A stretch of 64,000 nt of DNA from Dinoroseobacter sp013215265 (lineage in GTDB: Bacteria > Pseudomonadota > Alphaproteobacteria > Rhodobacterales > Rhodobacteraceae): positions 1,922,001-1,986,000 of the forward strand of contig OY829366.1 of the NCBI GenBank assembly GCA_963691755.1, in the 5' to 3' direction. Under the pieces are notes generated by a model, which was not told the DNA's origin, did not search any database, and saw only the letters and a program-made list of their open reading frames with translations. Position 1 is the stretch's first letter, and every line of letters begins with the position of its first letter. This document shows positions 51,457 through 58,766 of this stretch, piece after piece. The position numbers were made by a program, and so were the translations under genes.

Positions 51457-52982
51457 TTCCACACTTCTATGCCTGTACCTGCCTGCAAGACTTTGAACGG
51501 GAATGATATTTCCGGAGTTCTAGCCCCCTGATTTCGACAGTATGCAACAGGCCCTGCAAAGGTCAGTTTAAGTACCAGACGCCGTACCTTGATGTTGCCG
51601 CTATCCCAGAGTTTCCAAGGGTTTGCGAGGAACTGGAGTGCGAGTTCTAGTTTTTCGGTGTAGGCGCTCTCTGGCTCGACGTGTTTGTGCATGTTTTCGG
51701 CCATCAGCGCTTTGCGCTGCTCAAGTTGTTCGACTTTTTGTTCGAACCGACGAACGACCGTGTCGTTGGTTGCCGACAGGATTCTGTCGAGGATCGCGTC
51801 GATTTCCTTATCGAGCCGCACCATCTCTTGCTTGCTTGAGGCGACGATCTCTTTGGCTTGCGCACGCTTTGCATCCCAAGCCTCGCGGAACATTGCAGTG
51901 ACAAGGTCGATCAGTTTCGGACCGGGCTGCAGCGACTTGATAATCTCTCCGACCTCACCTTCGAGCCTGTCGCGCGGGATCGACTTGCCGTAGCTCGGGC
52001 ACTTACGAGTTTGACAGAGGTAATACGGGTAGGACTTGTACTTTCCCTTGCTCCACGACGAGCGCAGGTTCGCGCCACAAGCAGCACAGGCTGCCACCCC
52101 CCGCAGAGCGAAGTCATCGCCGATGTTAGCACGTTTAGGCGCATGAGCATGGATGCTGCGGCGTTCTTGCACTTTCTGGAACAGCTCAACCGAGATGATG
52201 GGCTCATGGTGTGCCTTGAGCCAGTGGATGCCGTAGTGATCTGAACAGATGTGCCCCGTGTAGATCGGATGTCTCAGGATATCGATGACCTTCTGGCGGA
52301 GGACGAGACCATCCTTGTTGCGCGGGAAGTTGGGAAAGGTCTCAAAGAAGCGGCTGACCTCGGCTTGGGTGGCAAAGCGCCCAGAAGCGAAGCCCTCGAA
52401 GCCTTCCCTGATGATTGAGGCCAAAGGCTCGACGGGGAACAGCATGCGCCCACGGCCCGGCACTTTGCGGTATTCATACCCAATGGGAGCGCGCAAGACG
52501 TAATACCCGCTGTCCATCCGAGCCTTCATCTTTTGCGCGACCTGCCGCGCATTTGATTTGCGCTCATATTGGCCAGTCGCGGCGATCATTATTTCGTGTA
52601 GTTCACCCTCAGGCGTGTCGGAGAACTTGAAGTTGAGGCATTCGCGGATTGCGCCGCGTGCGTCCATTTCGCGTTTCAATTTGAGATGGAACTCAACATC
52701 TCTGGAATAGCGCTTGAGATCATCAAAAATCACGACAAACCGCTCATTCGGATGTGCGTCCAAAAAGGACAGAAGCGCAACCATGCCTTTGCGCCTCATG
52801 AAGTCGCCGCCGCCACTGACCGTGTCTGGAAAGGTCGCAACGACTTCGTATCCTTTGTCCGCCGCATAGCGTTCACACCGCGTCTGCTGGCTCGTCAGGC
52901 CGCTTCCGTCCGTTTCCTGCGCCTTGGACGAGACACGACAGTAGATGATGGCCTTTACAGCTATTGAAGGTAGCAGCTTCAT
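51444..52982 (-). CDS. Large serine recombinase (integrase of a mobile element)
   Basis: 512-residue site-specific recombinase. The catalytic Ser is in IIYCRVSSKAQE near residue 15; the resolvase core continues with IFDDLKRYSRDVEF. The recombinase domain, a Zn-ribbon with CAACGA and later CQTRKC, and a long coiled coil (SKQEMVRLDKEIDAIL) follow, as in phage-type serine integrases. ATG 52982 is chosen because the catalytic domain begins soon after. The last codons (Asn-Gly-Gly-Ser-stop) are read from the complement of the tRNA-Val 3' end. The start overlaps the upstream recombinase remnant by 4 bp. Confidence 0.92.
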
Positions 52983-53206
52983 ACACCCTCCTTCTCTAGG
53001 AAGTGCTCCTTTGGGTCTTCGAGCGCTTTTGACATTGCTGCGGAAAATGCAGCATCGCCCACGCTTCCTCCCATGAGCGGCGGACAACAGAGTTCCGCCC
53101 CATGTTCTCTTAAGAGGGCATCGATCTCGGCAATGTCTTCTGGATCGGTCGCAATGCGAGACGGCTCAGCCACGATGACGTTGTAGTGCACACCGAGGTC
53201 CCTTTG
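52979..53206 (-). pseudogene. 5'-truncated second serine recombinase, cut by the IS
   Basis: A frame open from the IS edge reads QRDLGVHYNVIVAEPSRIA and then DPEDIAEIDALLREHGAEL, the resolvase-fold stretch around VDVIVAExxxRLxRDxEDI. The upstream catalytic half is missing because the IS begins at 53207. The surviving tail ends in an ATGA overlap with the intact recombinase gene, so a tandem recombinase pair probably existed. Confidence 0.6.
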
Positions 53207-53270
53207 TGTCTGGCGTCAGCGCCCACCGGACAAATTTAGGGGTTTGAGCAACGGAGGATTTCTGGTTCAT
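53207..53270 (+). repeat. IS left terminal inverted repeat (64 bp)
   Basis: Exact reverse complement of 55743-55806. It starts TGTCTGGCGTCAGCGCCCAC and ends GGATTTCTGGTTCAT, 10 bp before the first passenger gene. Confidence 0.92.
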
Positions 53271-53280
53271 TGAAGGCGGA

Positions 53281-53898
53281 ATGGTTTGGTTTTCACGAAT
53301 ACTGAACGACACAGATCAGTTTGTGAGTGGGGAATATGACTTGGGCGATAGTTCGCTCAGCTTACTTGAAGTTTCAAATGCTCTAGCGAGGCACGATCCA
53401 ATTGAACCACAAGATGCTCCTTCCGCATTTAGAATGCCGCAGGGGAGTAAGATCAAAGCCTCTAGGCGAGACGCTTTTCTGACAGTCGGCCGGCTCGTGT
53501 TGGTTTCGCCCAAACTTCGGGATGTGTTGATTGACTTCGATATGGGAAAGAACCAGTTCTTTGAAGTGCCAGTGCATCACGCCAGTCGATTAAACTACCC
53601 AAATCATTTCATCTTGAATGTTATAGAAAAGAAGAATTCATTCTTGCCCGAGCATTCAATCGGCTACCGAGCTGGAATTACCATCTCCTTCGAAGGAGAT
53701 GACAGCGTTCAGACATTCGATGGAAAGTACGATAGTGACGTGCCAGTTCTTTCGCCTAAAGCTACTGAAGGCGTTGATATGTGGTGCGAAGCCGCCATAT
53801 GGAACCGAATTTTCTTCTCCGAAAGGCTTAAAAATGCCGTCGAAGTCGAGGATCTTGGGCGAACTTCATTCAGGTTTGCTCAATCAAAAAGTCAGTAA
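53281..53898 (+). CDS. IS passenger gene: Imm11-like immunity protein candidate
   Basis: 205 residues, no signal peptide. The middle (LVLVSPKLRDVLIDFDMGKNQ, then FEVPVHHASR) and the end (NRIFFSERLKNAVEVEDLG, then TSFRF) follow the pattern of Imm11 (former DUF1629) immunity proteins, in which SxxLxxxLxxF is repeated near the C-terminus as SERLKxAxxxxGxTGxxF. The first two 60-base lines of the gene count 42% and 48% GC, well below neighbouring chromosomal genes. It begins 10 bp inside the left inverted repeat. Assignment is by pattern memory and needs a profile search. Confidence 0.6.
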   Translation: MVWFSRILNDTDQFVSGEYDLGDSSLSLLEVSNALARHDPIEPQDAPSAFRMPQGSKIKASRRDAFLTVGRLVLVSPKLRDVLIDFDMGKNQFFEVPVHHASRLNYPNHFILNVIEKKNSFLPEHSIGYRAGITISFEGDDSVQTFDGKYDSDVPVLSPKATEGVDMWCEAAIWNRIFFSERLKNAVEVEDLGRTSFRFAQSKSQ

Positions 53899-53929
53899 AA
53901 ATCATCCGAATCCTTGGTTGGAGTTCTAA

Positions 53930-54367
53930 ATGTCTGGACTAACTTTTCACGTGCATCACGCACTGCCTTTTTCTAGTTTGGTGACCTTTGGTCCTCAAAT
54001 CCAGGCGCTCTTTCCAGCTGGCAGAAACCCATTCGATCCAGAGGTAGGTCGACTCAAGGTTGTCCTGTTTAACGATGCAGCCGCCGCTCAGAGTTGGGCT
54101 GAGCTCGCCGCTTATGAAAACGATGCGAATAAGTTGTTTTTGGACAGTCCTCATTTAATCGGGGATAATCATCCAGGTTTGAGGAGTTTCATAAACAGCG
54201 AACTTCAATCAGTATTCGGCCCAAGTGCTAGCGCTTACTCTGATGGCTACAAAAAAGCTAAGCTTGTTAGCCTTGAAAAGTTTGCAATTGATGCCTGTCC
54301 GTCGTCAGAGTTTTCCGGAATGCTGAGGTTGTATCGTAACGGAGGCTCTGGTTCGGTTTCTGTTTGA
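53930..54367 (+). CDS. IS passenger gene: possible HH-motif (AHH-like) toxin domain
   Basis: 145 residues from an ATG with GGAG 7 nt upstream, 31 bp after the Imm11-like gene. The N-terminus has LTFHVHHALPFSS, like the AHH/HNH motif that starts many polymorphic-toxin nuclease domains, followed by a Phe/Leu-rich segment and a late FLDSPHLIGDNHPG. There is no secretion or repeat region, so if it is a toxin it is a free-standing domain. It meets the orfB stop tail to tail with 2 bp between. Function is inferred, chiefly from the neighbour. Confidence 0.5.
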   Translation: MSGLTFHVHHALPFSSLVTFGPQIQALFPAGRNPFDPEVGRLKVVLFNDAAAAQSWAELAAYENDANKLFLDSPHLIGDNHPGLRSFINSELQSVFGPSASAYSDGYKKAKLVSLEKFAIDACPSSEFSGMLRLYRNGGSGSVSV

Positions 54368-54369
54368 GT

Positions 54370-55350
54370 TTATGCTGCCGCGGCTTGGTGCTGCAACCGG
54401 CGTTTTCGGATTGTCTGTTTCTTGATCTCCGCTCTCATCTTCAGGATTTTCGCGCCGCGGTCGTGATAGACGTCTGCGGGTGTCAGATTGCCGAGGCTCT
54501 CGTGATATCGCCGGTTGTTGTAGTGATCGACGAAGGCGCCGATCTGCCCCTCCAGGTCGCCGGGTAGGTAATAGTTTTCCAGGAGCACTCGGTTTTTCAT
54601 GGTTTGGTGCCACCGCTCGATCTTGCCCTGGGTCTGGGGGTGATGTGGCGCACCGCGAACGTGATCCATTCCCTTGGCATCAAGGTACTTGGCCAGATCG
54701 GCGGCAACGTAAGATGAGCCGTTGTCGCTTAGAAGCCTCGGCTTGTGCGCCAACGTAGCCCGATTGCATCCTGACGCATCCAATGCCAGGTCCAGTGTGT
54801 CGGTGACGTCTGCGGCCTTCATTGTCGTGCAAAGCTTCCAGGCAATGATGTAGCGGCTGTAATCATCAAGGATCGTGCTGAGATAGAACCAGCCCCAGCC
54901 GATGACCTTGAGGTAGGTGAAGTCGGTTTGCCATAACTCGTTGGGTCGGCTCGTCTTGTCGCGGAACTCGTCCGCGGCCTTAATAACCACATGTGCAGGT
55001 GCCGTGATCAGATCCTCGGCCTTGAGGATACGGTAAGCTGATGATTCCGAGACAAAGTACCGCTTCTCATCAGTGTATTTGACCGCCAGCTCGCGCGGCG
55101 TCAGGTCCTCGTGGTCGAGTGCGAACTCGACGAAGGCTTCGCGGATGTTGTCCGGGATGCGGTTCCACACCGATCTCGGTCGCGGAGATCGGTCTGCCAG
55201 CGCATCAACACCGCCTTCGACCCACCGCGCATACCAATCGTAGTAGGTGCTACTGGGAATGCCGATCATGGCCAGTGTTTGCTTCACCGGTAGATGCGAT
55301 GCCTCGACCGTGCGGATGATCTCAAGCTTCTCAGAGGCAGGGTATCTCAT
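54370..55350 (-). CDS. IS3-type transposase, OrfB (DDE integrase)
   Basis: 326 residues. HTH-like start (KLEIIRTVEASHLPVKQTLA), then an rve DDE core: first Asp in LWQTDFTYLKV, second in LLSDNGSSYV, and Glu in GKIERWHQTMKN. All three acidic residues are intact. It starts in an ATGA overlap with the orfA stop, so it is expressed by coupling rather than by the programmed frameshift common in IS3 elements. Probably functional. Confidence 0.92.
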   Translation of the reverse strand: MRYPASEKLEIIRTVEASHLPVKQTLAMIGIPSSTYYDWYARWVEGGVDALADRSPRPRSVWNRIPDNIREAFVEFALDHEDLTPRELAVKYTDEKRYFVSESSAYRILKAEDLITAPAHVVIKAADEFRDKTSRPNELWQTDFTYLKVIGWGWFYLSTILDDYSRYIIAWKLCTTMKAADVTDTLDLALDASGCNRATLAHKPRLLSDNGSSYVAADLAKYLDAKGMDHVRGAPHHPQTQGKIERWHQTMKNRVLLENYYLPGDLEGQIGAFVDHYNNRRYHESLGNLTPADVYHDRGAKILKMRAEIKKQTIRKRRLQHQAAAA

Positions 55351-55721
55351 GCGTCGTCCTCCCCATCCCCGATCATGCTTTTTTTGAGCAGCCGGTTCTC
55401 AAGCGTCAGCTCGGCGACGACCTCCTTAAGGACCAAGGCTTCGGATCGTAGCTCCTTGACCTCAGGTGCCGTTGCCTGACGGGCGGTGTCGCCTGCTAGC
55501 CGGTTCTTCCCAGCTTCGAGGAACTCCTTAGACCAGGAATAATAAAGGCTTTCAGCGATGCCCTCGCGGCGGCACAGCGCAGCAATGCTCTCCTCGCCGC
55601 GCAGGCCGGCCAGGACAATCCTGATTTTTTCTTCCGCTGAATACTGTTTACGGGTCTTTCGTTTGATGGACCTGACCAGCTTGTCAGCGGCGTCTTTCGA
55701 TGTTCCGGATTTCTTGTTCAT
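55347..55721 (-). CDS. IS3-type transposase, OrfA
   Basis: 124 residues from ATG 55721, which has GGAG at the right distance. The HTH_Tnp_1 region reads YSAEEKIRIVLAGLRGEES then IAALCRREGIAESLYYSWSK, followed by a leucine-zipper-like helix near the C-terminus (VLKEVVAELTLENRLLKKS). The right inverted repeat begins 21 bp upstream. Confidence 0.9.
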   Translation of the reverse strand: MNKKSGTSKDAADKLVRSIKRKTRKQYSAEEKIRIVLAGLRGEESIAALCRREGIAESLYYSWSKEFLEAGKNRLAGDTARQATAPEVKELRSEALVLKEVVAELTLENRLLKKSMIGDGEDDA

Positions 55722-55742
55722 CTTCGCTCCATAATGGCTTCG

Positions 55743-55806
55743 ATGAACCAGAAATCCTCCGTTGCTCAAACCCCTAAATTTGTCCGGTGGGCGCTGACGC
55801 CAGACA
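55743..55806 (-). repeat. IS right terminal inverted repeat (64 bp)
   Basis: Exact reverse complement of 53207-53270. The orfA start lies 21 bp further in, so both inward-facing genes share the same 64-bp leader sequence. Confidence 0.92.
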
Positions 55807-55935
55807 AGCGCCCCGAAGGTCAGACGCAATGAACCCATCAAGCGTGTGCAGCGAGACATGGTCATTGTCTCGCGAGTTCAGAAGATGGAAGGCCAGCTCT
55901 CCACCATGTCCTCTGATATTGCCTTCGAGGATCAT
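55807..55935 (-). pseudogene. 5' fragment of a plasmid relaxase, cut by the IS
   Basis: 43 codons from ATG 55935, overlapping the mobC stop as ATGA. They read MILEGNIRGHGGELAFHLL, then NSRDNDHVSLHTLDGFIASD, closely matching the start of mobilization relaxases of the MILKxxQRGGxxQLAxHLL type. The IS begins exactly here; read on, the frame stops at a TAG inside the IS (55774-55776). The rest of the gene is absent beyond the IS. Confidence 0.75.
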
Positions 55936-56372
55936 GGAGCCTTTCCAAGAGCCGTCATCAGTAACGTCCGTATTGCCAGAAGATGGGCGTTGGCCTCAGC
56001 AATCTGCTCGCGCTCCGCCTGACCGATGTCCAGTGCACCGATATTGGCGTGATAGGCGAGCTGATTGAGGTTGCTGGCGATACGGGACTGGCCGAGCAGC
56101 GCAAGCGCCTCTGCGGCCGCCTTCTTATCCTCGATCACGGACTTTGGACGCGTTTTGCGTGTTGAGGCTTCGGCGCCAAACACGCAGGCGCGCACGTAGG
56201 CTGAAAACGTCATGCCAGCCGCCAGCTCTTCCAGCCTTGCACGCTCTTCCTGAGAGAGCCTCAGTGTGAGTGGTGAAGCCGTTTGACGCTTAGGTTCCCC
56301 AGACGCTTTGGACGAGGCCTTAAGAAACGCTGGTTGCAAGACACCTGATTTTGGATGCGGAACCATCGTCAT
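55932..56372 (-). CDS. mobC: MobC-like plasmid mobilization protein
   Basis: 146 residues. A ribbon-helix-helix-like region (PLTLRLSQEERARLEELAAG) precedes the MobC signature LGQSRIASNLNQLAYHANIG near the C-terminal third. It is an accessory protein that helps the relaxase open DNA at oriT. It is coupled to the relaxase fragment downstream and to the small gene upstream by 4-bp overlaps. Confidence 0.85.
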   Translation of the reverse strand: MTMVPHPKSGVLQPAFLKASSKASGEPKRQTASPLTLRLSQEERARLEELAAGMTFSAYVRACVFGAEASTRKTRPKSVIEDKKAAAEALALLGQSRIASNLNQLAYHANIGALDIGQAEREQIAEANAHLLAIRTLLMTALGKAP

Positions 56373-56638
56373 GGCTCAAGCTCTGGTTTAGGTCCAGAAG
56401 CTGCTTTGCCAGGTTCTTCTCTTGGCGCTTCGTCGGCCTTGTTCAACTCTTCTAGCTGCCGGACAACCTCCGGCTCGGCCTTAAGAACCTCCGTCCAGTC
56501 TTCTAGCGCAGAAAGCAGGCTTGAGGCTTCAGGGGGTTCTAGGTTCGTCTCCTCTGGTCCACCATTTTCTCTCGATAAAATATTGAAAAGCGGAAGCTTT
56601 AGCCTCTTGAGGCGCCTGCTTCGTCGCAGATTCCGCAC
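56369..56638 (-). CDS. Small mob-operon protein, unknown
   Basis: 89 residues from GTG 56638. Basic N-terminus (NLRRSRRLKRLKLPLFNIL) and a Glu/Pro-rich remainder. Its stop overlaps the mobC start by 4 bp. No family recognised; the start is uncertain. Confidence 0.45.
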   Translation of the reverse strand: MRNLRRSRRLKRLKLPLFNILSRENGGPEETNLEPPEASSLLSALEDWTEVLKAEPEVVRQLEELNKADEAPREEPGKAASGPKPELEP

Positions 56639-56727
56639 AACTTTTTACGTTCTGCGCGCTCTTCCTGAAACTGGCGAGTCTCCAGTTTAAGAAGACCAGG
56701 GTCAGATCGTGCTTCTCTAATTTTCAT
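56599..56727 (-). CDS. Possible 42-residue ORF upstream of the mob genes
   Basis: ATG 56727 to TAA 56599 reads MKIREARSDPGLLKLETRQ, then a charged helix and a CGIC pair near the end. No clear ribosome site; overlaps the next gene's 5' end in another frame. It could be a small regulator or chance. Confidence 0.3.
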   Translation of the reverse strand: MKIREARSDPGLLKLETRQFQEERAERKKLCGICDEAGASRG

Positions 56728-56838
56728 TATTTCACATAATCAGTAATCAACTGAGTATTTTGTGCTTGGATCACGTCGATAGTCTTGATCCTAAAATGAA
56801 CTGTAATCGGCGTTGATCTGCATTACTCTGAGGATACA

Positions 56839-57082
56839 GATGTTTGTCTACAAACCGGGGGACAGGGTCTCGATGGTGGCAGGCGAGCAGGGCGCGCGCG
56901 TGATGATTCTGGGCGGTGAAACCCTAGAAGGGTCGCGGTATATCTGGTGGAACTTCGTTGCCTCGTCCAAAGAGAGCATTGAGGCGGCCAAGGAAGCATG
57001 GCGTGCAGGTGATTGGGCGCATGGGCGCTTCAAGTTGCCACCAACTGACAATCAGGAGTTTATCCCATTACCGGAAAAGTGA
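56839..57082 (+). pseudogene. C-terminal fragment of a pirin-family gene
   Basis: About 80 codons reading GARVMILGGETLEGSRYIWW, then NFVASSKESIEAAKEAW and ending EFIPLPEK, the C-terminal cupin region of bacterial pirins. The N-terminal ~200 residues are absent, so the gene was cut at its junction with the mobile region. The stop still overlaps the downstream GNAT start by 4 bp, showing an original pirin-GNAT operon. Confidence 0.75.
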
Positions 57083-57579
57083 AGGTAAGGCATGCAGTTG
57101 GCACCGATCTTGATGCGATACGGAGCCTGCATATCGAAAGCTGGCAACGCACCTATCGGGGCATGCTTCCAGATGCCTATCTGGAGGGGTCGCTTGAAAA
57201 GGATCTGAGCGGGTACTGGCGCGAGGATCGACTGCAAGGTCAAATCTGCTGTGTGGCTCACTCGGACGGGGTCGTTGGTTTTGCGATTCTGAGCCCTCTT
57301 GGGCCCGAGACGCCGCATGTCGCAAGCGTTCATGTGGCGCGCGATGTGCAGGGTAAAGGGATCGCACGGGCGCTTTTCCGGTTTCTGGCCAGTGAATTGC
57401 GAGATCAGGGTCGTGACGGGCTTTGCCTTGAGGTGCTGGAAGGAAACACACTTGCACGCAAGGCTTATTCTGCCTTAGGCGGACGGGAGGGGGTGCCGGT
57501 GCCGGGGGACTGTTTCGGTCATCCGGTCACCGATATTCCAATCATCTGGGACAGCCTCGATCCGTTGTTAGAAAAATGA
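57079..57579 (+). CDS. GNAT-family N-acetyltransferase
   Basis: 166 residues from GTG 57079. N-terminal IRSLHIESWQRTYRGMLPD is typical of a GNAT subgroup; the acetyl-CoA motif is VHVARDVQGKGIARALFRFL, followed by LEVLEGNTLARKAYSALGG. Substrate unknown. It is coupled to the truncated pirin gene, so its original promoter may be lost. Confidence 0.88.
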   Translation: MKVRHAVGTDLDAIRSLHIESWQRTYRGMLPDAYLEGSLEKDLSGYWREDRLQGQICCVAHSDGVVGFAILSPLGPETPHVASVHVARDVQGKGIARALFRFLASELRDQGRDGLCLEVLEGNTLARKAYSALGGREGVPVPGDCFGHPVTDIPIIWDSLDPLLEK

Positions 57580-57640
57580 CAAACTGCCTACGAAACGCGC
57601 TTGACGCCCCCCGCCACTGTGCCTAAACCACCGCTCACGC

Positions 57641-57717
57641 GCGGTTGTAGCTCAGTTGGTTAGAGTACCGGCCTGTCACGCCGGGGGTCGCGGGTTCGAG
57701 CCCCGTCAACCGCGCCA
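57641..57717 (+). tRNA. tRNA-Asp (anticodon GTC), CCA encoded
   Basis: 77 nt. Acceptor GCGGTTG pairs with CAACCGC, discriminator G, 3' CCA encoded. The anticodon arm is CCGGCCTGTCACGCCGG (GTC) and the T-arm is CGGGTTCGAGCCCCG. All stems pair. Confidence 0.97.
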
Positions 57718-57883
57718 TTTTCCCCCCTTTTCGTTAAAAACGATACGGTGTGTCGCCTGCTTTGAACTCTGTTTGAGCTGCGGCGTGTGGCGCTTTTTGC
57801 GCGCCGAACCTGCCCGCCGGGTAATGCTGGTCTAATAAGGCCTTACCGCGCTAGTTTTTTGAAAAACGGGGGAGGCCTTTTCG

Positions 57884-58627
57884 ATGGATGATCTGACAAT
57901 TGCACCGATGGGCGCAGAAGATCTTGAGCAGGTCTTAGCCTGGGCAGCTGCAGAAGGTTGGAATCCGGGGCTCGCGGATGCTGCGGCCTTTCATGCCAGC
58001 GATCCCAAAGGGTTTTATCTTGCGCGGGTCGCTGGTGCGCCGGTTGCTGCAATCTCAGTTGTGAATCATGACCCCAGAAACGCATTCCTGGGGCTCTACC
58101 TGTGTCTGCCTAAATTTCGCGGGAAAGGCATTGGATATGCCACATGGCAAGCGGCGCTTGAACATGCCGGGACGCGCTCTGTTGGGCTCGACGGTGTGCC
58201 TGCGCAGGAAGCGAATTACCGCGCTTCTGGCTTTGTTAAGACGGGCTCGAGCACGCGTCATGTGGGGCAGTGGGAACCTACCGCCCCGATTACGGTGCGT
58301 GCGATGCGACCTTCGGATTTTGAAACAGTGTCTGCGTTGGATGCCGCTGCTGTGGGCTACCGCCGTCCTGCGTTTCTGGGCGTTTGGTTGGTATCAACGC
58401 AGGGATTGCGTGAAACGCTGGTGCTGGAACGCAATGGGCGCGTAGTCGGCAGTGCAACCTGGCGGGTCTGTGGTGAGGGGACCAAGATTGGACCCGTCTT
58501 GGCACCTGATCTTGCAGCTGCGCTGGATCTGATCGGTGCAATCGCAGCAAAGCGACCGGGGAGCACCCTCATCATAGACGTGCCAGAAGCCAACACAGCG
58601 TTGCGTGCAGAGCTGGAAGCCGCATAG
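57884..58627 (+). CDS. GNAT-family acetyltransferase with two GNAT-like halves
   Basis: 247 residues from ATG 57884, which has GGGGGAGG upstream. The first half is a full GNAT domain with GLYLCLPKFRGKGIGYATWQ; the second (residues ~135-247) has a further GNAT-like fold ending in the acetyltransferase-type strands GPVLAPDLAAALDLIGAI and TLIIDVPEAN. Similar double GNATs act on small amines. Substrate unknown. Confidence 0.85.
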   Translation: MDDLTIAPMGAEDLEQVLAWAAAEGWNPGLADAAAFHASDPKGFYLARVAGAPVAAISVVNHDPRNAFLGLYLCLPKFRGKGIGYATWQAALEHAGTRSVGLDGVPAQEANYRASGFVKTGSSTRHVGQWEPTAPITVRAMRPSDFETVSALDAAAVGYRRPAFLGVWLVSTQGLRETLVLERNGRVVGSATWRVCGEGTKIGPVLAPDLAAALDLIGAIAAKRPGSTLIIDVPEANTALRAELEAA

Positions 58628-58766
58628 TTCGAGGTCCCTTTCGTAACAGCCCGTATGTATCGCGGAGCAGTGCCTGAAACCGGGGTGGGTTTGCAGGCAA
58701 TCGCAACGATGGAGTTGGGATAAAACGACCCGCCTGTCACCATTTAGAATTCACAAAATCAGGCCG

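Larger units (their letters stand above)
53207..55806. mobile_element. IS3-type insertion sequence with passenger genes and 64-bp terminal inverted repeats
   Basis: 2600 bp bounded by perfect 64-bp inverted repeats that begin TGTCTGGCG and end CGCCAGACA. Inside, orfA and orfB of an IS3-type transposase are on the minus strand next to the right end; two plus-strand passenger genes fill the left part. Typical IS3-family elements are about 1.2-1.6 kb with shorter repeats. No target duplication is seen: the left flank ends CCCTTTG and the right flank begins AGCGCCC. Different genes are truncated on each side, so a deletion probably followed insertion. Confidence 0.85.

Noticed and set aside
55347..55350. 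Programmed frameshift making an OrfAB fusion
   Set aside because: The orfA stop and orfB start overlap as ATGA, which explains expression by coupling; no slippery A-run was seen near the junction.
57641..57717. tRNA-Asp as the right attachment site of the integrated element
   Set aside because: It shares only the general TTCGAGCC T-loop with tRNA-Val, and is intact with its own acceptor; the pirin fragment and GNAT gene lie between it and the mobile region.
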